A stretch of DNA of 64,000 nucleotides from Rugamonas sp045984285 (GTDB lineage Bacteria > Pseudomonadota > Gammaproteobacteria > Burkholderiales > Burkholderiaceae_D). The notes beneath the pieces are model-generated. The model saw only the letters and a program-made list of their open reading frames with translations, did not search any database and was not told where the DNA came from. Position numbers and translations under genes: made by a program. Position 1 is the first letter of the stretch; each line of letters opens with the position of its first letter. The DNA is taken from assembly GCF_045984285.3 (NCBI RefSeq), contig NZ_JBJQIK030000006.1, forward strand, positions 248,001-312,000. The letters run 5' to 3'. Below are positions 60,156-64,000 of this stretch, in pieces.

Positions 60156-61075
60156 CAGAAATAACCTGCTTTTTTACGTTTTTCCATCGAGGCTTCGGAA
60201 GTCTGGTCGTCCATCCGGGTGGCGCCGCGTTCGGTGATCTGGGTGACGGCCGTTTCCGCGATGATCGCGTCCACGTCGGCGGCGTCGGAAGATACAGGGC
60301 AGGTGCAGGAGATATCGCCCACGGTGCGGAAGCGCACCACCTGCGTTTCGATCGTCTCGCCTTCGCGCGCCGGCGTCAGGTCCGTCAGCGGCACCAGCAG
60401 GCCGTTGCGCGGGATAACCTGGCGTTCGTGCGCGAAGTAGATCGAAGGCAGGGCCAGTTTTTCGCGTGCGATGTACTGCCACACATCCAGCTCGGTCCAG
60501 TTCGAAATCGGGAACACGCGCATGTTTTCGCCCGGATGCACACGGGTGTTATACAGGTCCCATAGTTCCGGGCGCTGCGCTTTCGGATCCCATTGGCCGA
60601 ATTCGTCGCGGAAGGAGAAGATGCGCTCCTTGGCGCGGGCCTTCTCTTCGTCGCGGCGCGCGCCGCCGATGCAGGCGTCGAAGCCGTGTTCGGCAATGGT
60701 TTCCAGCAGGGTGACTGCCTGCGCGGCATTGCGCGAATCGGTCTGCGGATTACGCAGGCGCACCGTGCCTTTCTTGATCGAGTCTTCCACCGAACCCACG
60801 ATCAGGCGTTCGCCCAGTTCCGCCACACGGCGGTCGCGGAATTCGATCACTTCCGGGAAGTTGTGGCCCGTGTCGATATGCACCAGGGGGAAGGGAAATT
60901 TACCCGGACGGAAAGCCTTCTCCGCAAGGCGCAGCAGCACCACCGAGTCCTTACCGCCCGAGAACAGCAGTGCAGGGTTGCTGCACTCCGCCGCCACCTC
61001 GCGCAGGATATGGATCGCTTCCGATTCCAGCGCGTCCAGATGGCGCGCGTTCACGTTTTCTGCCAGTACACTCAT
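60155..61075 (-). CDS. cysD: Sulfate adenylyltransferase subunit 2
   Basis: The 306-residue PP-loop ATP sulfurylase subunit makes APS from sulfate and ATP. Motifs: NPALLFSGGKDSVVLLRLAE (PP-loop), FPLVHIDTGHNFPEVIEFRD, GGARRDEEKARAKERIFSFR and ISNWTELDVWQYIAREKL. It lies 21 bases downstream of cysH. Confidence 0.97.
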   Translation of the reverse strand: MSVLAENVNARHLDALESEAIHILREVAAECSNPALLFSGGKDSVVLLRLAEKAFRPGKFPFPLVHIDTGHNFPEVIEFRDRRVAELGERLIVGSVEDSIKKGTVRLRNPQTDSRNAAQAVTLLETIAEHGFDACIGGARRDEEKARAKERIFSFRDEFGQWDPKAQRPELWDLYNTRVHPGENMRVFPISNWTELDVWQYIAREKLALPSIYFAHERQVIPRNGLLVPLTDLTPAREGETIETQVVRFRTVGDISCTCPVSSDAADVDAIIAETAVTQITERGATRMDDQTSEASMEKRKKAGYF

Positions 61076-61096
61076 ATTCTTTTCCTGAAGTGGCGC

Positions 61097-61804
61097 TTAC
61101 GCAGCCACGGATTTAATGCGAATCAGTTTGCCGTCCACCATATGCAGGCCGCATTCCTTGGAATCGGGATTCTCCCACCACCAGCGGCCGGCGCGCACAT
61201 CCTCGCCCGGCTGGACGGCACGGGTGCAGGGTTCGCAGCCGATGGACGGATATCCCTGGTCATGGAGAGCATTGTAAGGCACGCCATTGCTCCGCAGGTA
61301 GTCCCACACCTCCTGCTCGGACCAGTCGGCCAGGGGGTTGAACTTCACCATGCCGTGCGCGGCGTCGTCTTCCTGCACCGCCAGCTCCGAGCGGGTGGTG
61401 GACTGGGCGCGGCGCTGGCCGGTAATCCATGCCTTGTTGCCCGCCAGCGCACGGCTCAGCGGTTCAACCTTGCGGATGCGGCAGCATTCGCGCCGCATCT
61501 CGATGCTGTCGTAAAAGGCGTTCAGGCCGTTCTGCGCCACATAGGCATCCACCGCATCGGTTTGCGGACGGAAAAGGGCGATCTCGTAGCCATAGTGTTC
61601 CTTGACCTTGTCCAGCATCGCCAGCGTTTCCTTGTGCAGGCGGCCCGTCTCCAGCGAGAAGATGCCGATCGGCAGGCGGGCTTTCAGGATCAGGTCCGTC
61701 AGCACCATGTCTTCAGCCGCGAGGCTGGAGGCGAATACGGCGGGCGTGAATTCCTGTGCGATGCGCGTCAGCGTCTGCTGCGTGTCCGCGATCAGTGTGC
61801 TCAT
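61097..61804 (-). CDS. cysH: Assimilatory APS/PAPS reductase CysH
   Basis: The 235-residue PP-loop reductase converts activated sulfate to sulfite. It has FASSLAAEDMVLTDLI, IFSLETGRLHKETL and RRECCRIRKVEPL, and YPSIGCEPCTRAVQPGEDVR, followed by the catalytic ECGLH. The CC...CxxC cluster ligands point to the [4Fe-4S] APS-reductase type and not the enteric PAPS type. This fits the absence of a cysC or cysNC kinase in the operon. It follows DUF934 after 11 bases. Confidence 0.93.
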   Translation of the reverse strand: MSTLIADTQQTLTRIAQEFTPAVFASSLAAEDMVLTDLILKARLPIGIFSLETGRLHKETLAMLDKVKEHYGYEIALFRPQTDAVDAYVAQNGLNAFYDSIEMRRECCRIRKVEPLSRALAGNKAWITGQRRAQSTTRSELAVQEDDAAHGMVKFNPLADWSEQEVWDYLRSNGVPYNALHDQGYPSIGCEPCTRAVQPGEDVRAGRWWWENPDSKECGLHMVDGKLIRIKSVAA

Positions 61805-61815
61805 GCTGCCTCCGC

Positions 61816-62364
61816 TCAGATGCCGGCGCCGGCATCTTTGTGCTCGGCGGCTGCACTGCGGTGATGGCGGCGGAACAGCGGCGCCTTGGTATCCACCGAA
61901 GCCTGGTAGGTTTCGGAGAACACGGTGAGGCCTTTCAGTGCATCCTCGATGCTGCGGTCCTTGCGCGTGTCGTAGGCATCGAAGCCCACACGCTGCATGG
62001 AAAACAGCTGGTCGCGCAGCACATCGCCGATGGCGCGCAGTTCGCCCTTGTAACCCAGCCGCATGCGCAGGTTATAGGCGATGGAATAGCCGCGGCCATC
62101 GGTGAACTTTGGGAAGTCGACCGCAATCACGCCAAAGCGCGGCAGATCGTCGCGCAGCACTTCCGGACGCTGGTCCGGCGCCAGCCACACGCCGATGTCG
62201 GAACGGGCCGACAGCGCTTCGCGCTGCGCCTCCCACACGGCCAGCGGCACGATCGTTTTACCCGCGGGGACTTCCACCGATGCCGCTTCCTGGCCTTCGG
62301 CCAGGCGCAGCAGCTGCCATTCGTTCGCCACGATGCTGCGGCCCTTGATGATTTGATCAGGCAT
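61816..62364 (-). CDS. DUF934 protein of the sulfite reductase operon
   Basis: The 182-residue protein starts MPDQIIKGRSIVANEWQLLR and contains GVWLAPDQRPEVLRDDLPRF, IAVDFPKFTDGRGYSIAYNL and RRLGYKGELRAIGDVLRDQ-like segments (positions about 64-118). It matches the DUF934 family that almost always sits next to cysI. The role is unknown; an accessory or electron-transfer part of sulfite reduction is suspected. It overlaps cysI by eight bases. Confidence 0.88.
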   Translation of the reverse strand: MPDQIIKGRSIVANEWQLLRLAEGQEAASVEVPAGKTIVPLAVWEAQREALSARSDIGVWLAPDQRPEVLRDDLPRFGVIAVDFPKFTDGRGYSIAYNLRMRLGYKGELRAIGDVLRDQLFSMQRVGFDAYDTRKDRSIEDALKGLTVFSETYQASVDTKAPLFRRHHRSAAAEHKDAGAGI

Positions 62365-64000
62365 ATTCGTCCTCTCCTACCAGACGGCCGGCATCGGCAA
62401 TCGGCGTTGCATATACAAAGTCCTTGAATGGCGCCACGCCGAGGCGCTGCGCGGTATCGACGAAGCGCTCGTCCGGCGTGCGCTCACGCAGGTATACCTG
62501 CAGCAGGCGGTCGATCACTTCGGGCATCTGCTGCGCGGAGAAGGATGGTCCGATGATCTTGCCGATGGCGGAGTTGTTGCCCTGCGAGCCGCCGATCGAC
62601 ACCTGGTACCATTCGCTGCCGTCCTTGTCCACGCCCAGCACGCCGATGCTGCCCACGTGGTGGTGGCCGCAGGCGTTGATGCAGCCTGAGATATTGAGCT
62701 CGATATCGCCGATATCGTGCAGGAAGTCCAGGTGGTCGAAGCGCTCCGCAATGGAGGCGGCAATCGGAATCGACTTGGCATTGGCCAGCGAGCAGAAATC
62801 GCCGCCCGGGCAGCAGATCATGTCGGTCAGCAGGCCGATATTCGGGGTCGCCAGGCCGCGCGCCTTGATCTCGGTCCACAGCGCGAACAGCTTCGACTGC
62901 TCCACGTCGGCCAGCACGATATTCTGTTCGTGGGTCACGCGCAGTTCGCCGAAGCTGTAGCGATCCGCCAGGTCGGCCATGAAGTCCATCTGCTCGGCGG
63001 TGGCATCGCCCGGCGGCACGCCGGTCTTCTTCAGAGACAGCACCACGGCCGCGTAGCCCGGCACCTTGTGCGGCTTCACATTGCGCTTCAGCCAGTTGCC
63101 GAAGGCCTTGTTGTCCGCATGTTCCGCCGCCGGATCGATGGCCGGCAGCGTCTCGTAGGCATGCGGCTGGAAGTAGGCGATGATGCGCTCCATCTCTTCC
63201 AGCGTCAGGGTCTGCTCGCTGCCTTTCAGGTCCGCCCATTCCTCTTCCACCTGGCGCGTGAATTCTTCCACGCCGATGGCCTTCAGCAGGATCTTGATGC
63301 GGGCCTTGTACTTGTTGTCGCGGCGGCCGTACTGGTTATACACGCGCATGATCGCTTCGGTATAGGTCAGCAGGTGTTCGCGCGGCAGGAACTCGCGGAT
63401 CACGCTGCCCAGGATAGGCGTGCGGCCCATGCCGCCGCCCACCATGACCTTGAAGCCGATCTCGCCTGCCTCATTCTTCACCACGGTCAGGCCGATATCG
63501 TGCACGGCGATGGCCGCGCGGTCTTCCAGCGCGCCGTTGATCGCCACCTTGAACTTGCGGGGCAGGGCGATGAACTCGGGGTGGAAGGTGGACCACTGGC
63601 GCAGCACCTCCGCATAGGGGCGCGGATCGATGATCTCGTCCGCCGCGACGCCGGCGAATTCGTCGGAGGTCACGTTGCGGATGCAGTTGCCCGAGGTCTG
63701 GATCGCGTGCATTTCCACCGAGGCCAGGTCGGCCAGGATATCCGGCGTCTGTTCCAGTTCGATCCAGTTGAACTGGATATTCTGGCGCGTGGTGAAGTGG
63801 CCATAGCCGCGGTCGTACTTGCGCGCGATATGGGCGAACATGCGCATCTGCTGCGAGGACAGCAGGCCGTAAGGCACCGCAATGCGCAGCATATAGGCAT
63901 GGCGCTGCATATACAGGCCGTTCTGCAGGCGGAGTGGCAGGAACTCTTCTTCCGTCAGCTCGCCGGCAATGCGGCGGCGAACCTGGTCGCGGTACTGCTC
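62357..64000 (-). CDS. cysI: Sulfite (nitrite/sulfite) reductase hemoprotein, partial at right edge
   Basis: 547 C-terminal residues are visible; the first few residues lie beyond 64000. The visible start is EQYRDQVRRRIAGELTEEEF. The siroheme/[4Fe-4S] ligands are present in ICCPGGDFCSLANAKSIPIA and LNISGCINACGHHHVG (CxxxxxC and CxxxC). FTTRQNIQFNWIELEQ and SGNCIRNVTSDEFAG are typical of the beta-subunit family. It reduces sulfite to sulfide with six electrons and needs siroheme from CobA. Its promoter is outside the window. Confidence 0.93.
   Translation of the reverse strand, partial: EQYRDQVRRRIAGELTEEEFLPLRLQNGLYMQRHAYMLRIAVPYGLLSSQQMRMFAHIARKYDRGYGHFTTRQNIQFNWIELEQTPDILADLASVEMHAIQTSGNCIRNVTSDEFAGVAADEIIDPRPYAEVLRQWSTFHPEFIALPRKFKVAINGALEDRAAIAVHDIGLTVVKNEAGEIGFKVMVGGGMGRTPILGSVIREFLPREHLLTYTEAIMRVYNQYGRRDNKYKARIKILLKAIGVEEFTRQVEEEWADLKGSEQTLTLEEMERIIAYFQPHAYETLPAIDPAAEHADNKAFGNWLKRNVKPHKVPGYAAVVLSLKKTGVPPGDATAEQMDFMADLADRYSFGELRVTHEQNIVLADVEQSKLFALWTEIKARGLATPNIGLLTDMICCPGGDFCSLANAKSIPIAASIAERFDHLDFLHDIGDIELNISGCINACGHHHVGSIGVLGVDKDGSEWYQVSIGGSQGNNSAIGKIIGPSFSAQQMPEVIDRLLQVYLRERTPDERFVDTAQRLGVAPFKDFVYATPIADAGRLVGEDEYA

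Noticed and set aside
61097..61804. PAPS-specific CysH of the enteric type
   Set aside because: The CC and CxxC cluster ligands and the lack of a cysC/cysNC kinase in the operon fit APS reductase.

Overview
The window is GC-rich (roughly 63-65% by eye), densely coded DNA, almost certainly from the chromosome of a betaproteobacterium of the Oxalobacteraceae (Massilia / Duganella / Janthinobacterium-like). This is an inference from several features together: PEP-CTERM proteins with an EpsA-type LuxR regulator, a prpR // prpB-prpC-acnD-prpF cluster, a cysI-DUF934-cysH-cysD-cysN-cobA operon, the csp // clpS-clpA and pepA // lptF-lptG arrangements, and an STY0301-type protein. I found no tRNA, rRNA, CRISPR array, prophage or transposase gene.

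Layout. (1) 1-10193 is an exopolysaccharide region. A leftward pair (a truncated GT4 glycosyltransferase and a PaaK/CapK-like adenylate-forming enzyme) diverges from a tightly coupled rightward operon: heparinase-fold polysaccharide lyase, AlgD-type GDP-mannose 6-dehydrogenase (TTG start), GT4 glycosyltransferase, galE, an NDP-sugar pyrophosphorylase and the bifunctional ManC/AlgA enzyme. The set can make GDP-mannose, GDP-mannuronate and UDP-galactose, which suggests a uronic-acid-containing EPS that is not classical alginate. (2) 10524-28218 is a PEP-CTERM / secretion region. Four PEP-CTERM proteins, a TIGR03790-like protein and a large secreted ExeM/NucH-type nuclease (preceded by a convincing PHO box) surround a response regulator with a degenerate receiver, an EpsA-like regulator and an 11-gene type II secretion-like apparatus. 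The apparatus has GspG, GspF and GspE, four small inner-membrane genes resembling a PilM-N-O-P platform, a TPR-containing lipoprotein secretin and three further pseudopilins. This is the least standard system in the window.

(3) 28283-38753 is mostly housekeeping: murJ, rpsT, rluE-like, icd, csp, clpS and clpA. Then comes a leftward operon of a secreted alpha/beta hydrolase, a LytS-type kinase and a LytTR regulator. A 16-bp inverted repeat straddles the hydrolase start codon, and a 20-bp-armed palindrome overlaps the stop of the LytTR gene. (4) 38847-47011 holds a DUF6328-like membrane protein and the 2-methylcitrate (propionate) cluster, with a consensus sigma-54 promoter and a triple half-site operator between prpR and prpB. 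(5) 47092-56590 holds a multi-PAS GGDEF/EAL protein, xthA, a small orphan gene, a lipoprotein, pepA, lptF-lptG and a short CbiX/SirB-like chelatase. (6) 56566-64000 holds a tandem pair of uncharacterised paralogues and the assimilatory sulfate reduction operon, cut by the right edge inside cysI. CobA there supplies the siroheme precursor for CysI, and the CbiX-like protein may supply a later step.

Functional names come from reading motifs in the translations. No database search was possible, so family assignments are recognitions and the non-canonical secretion genes are named by architecture only.
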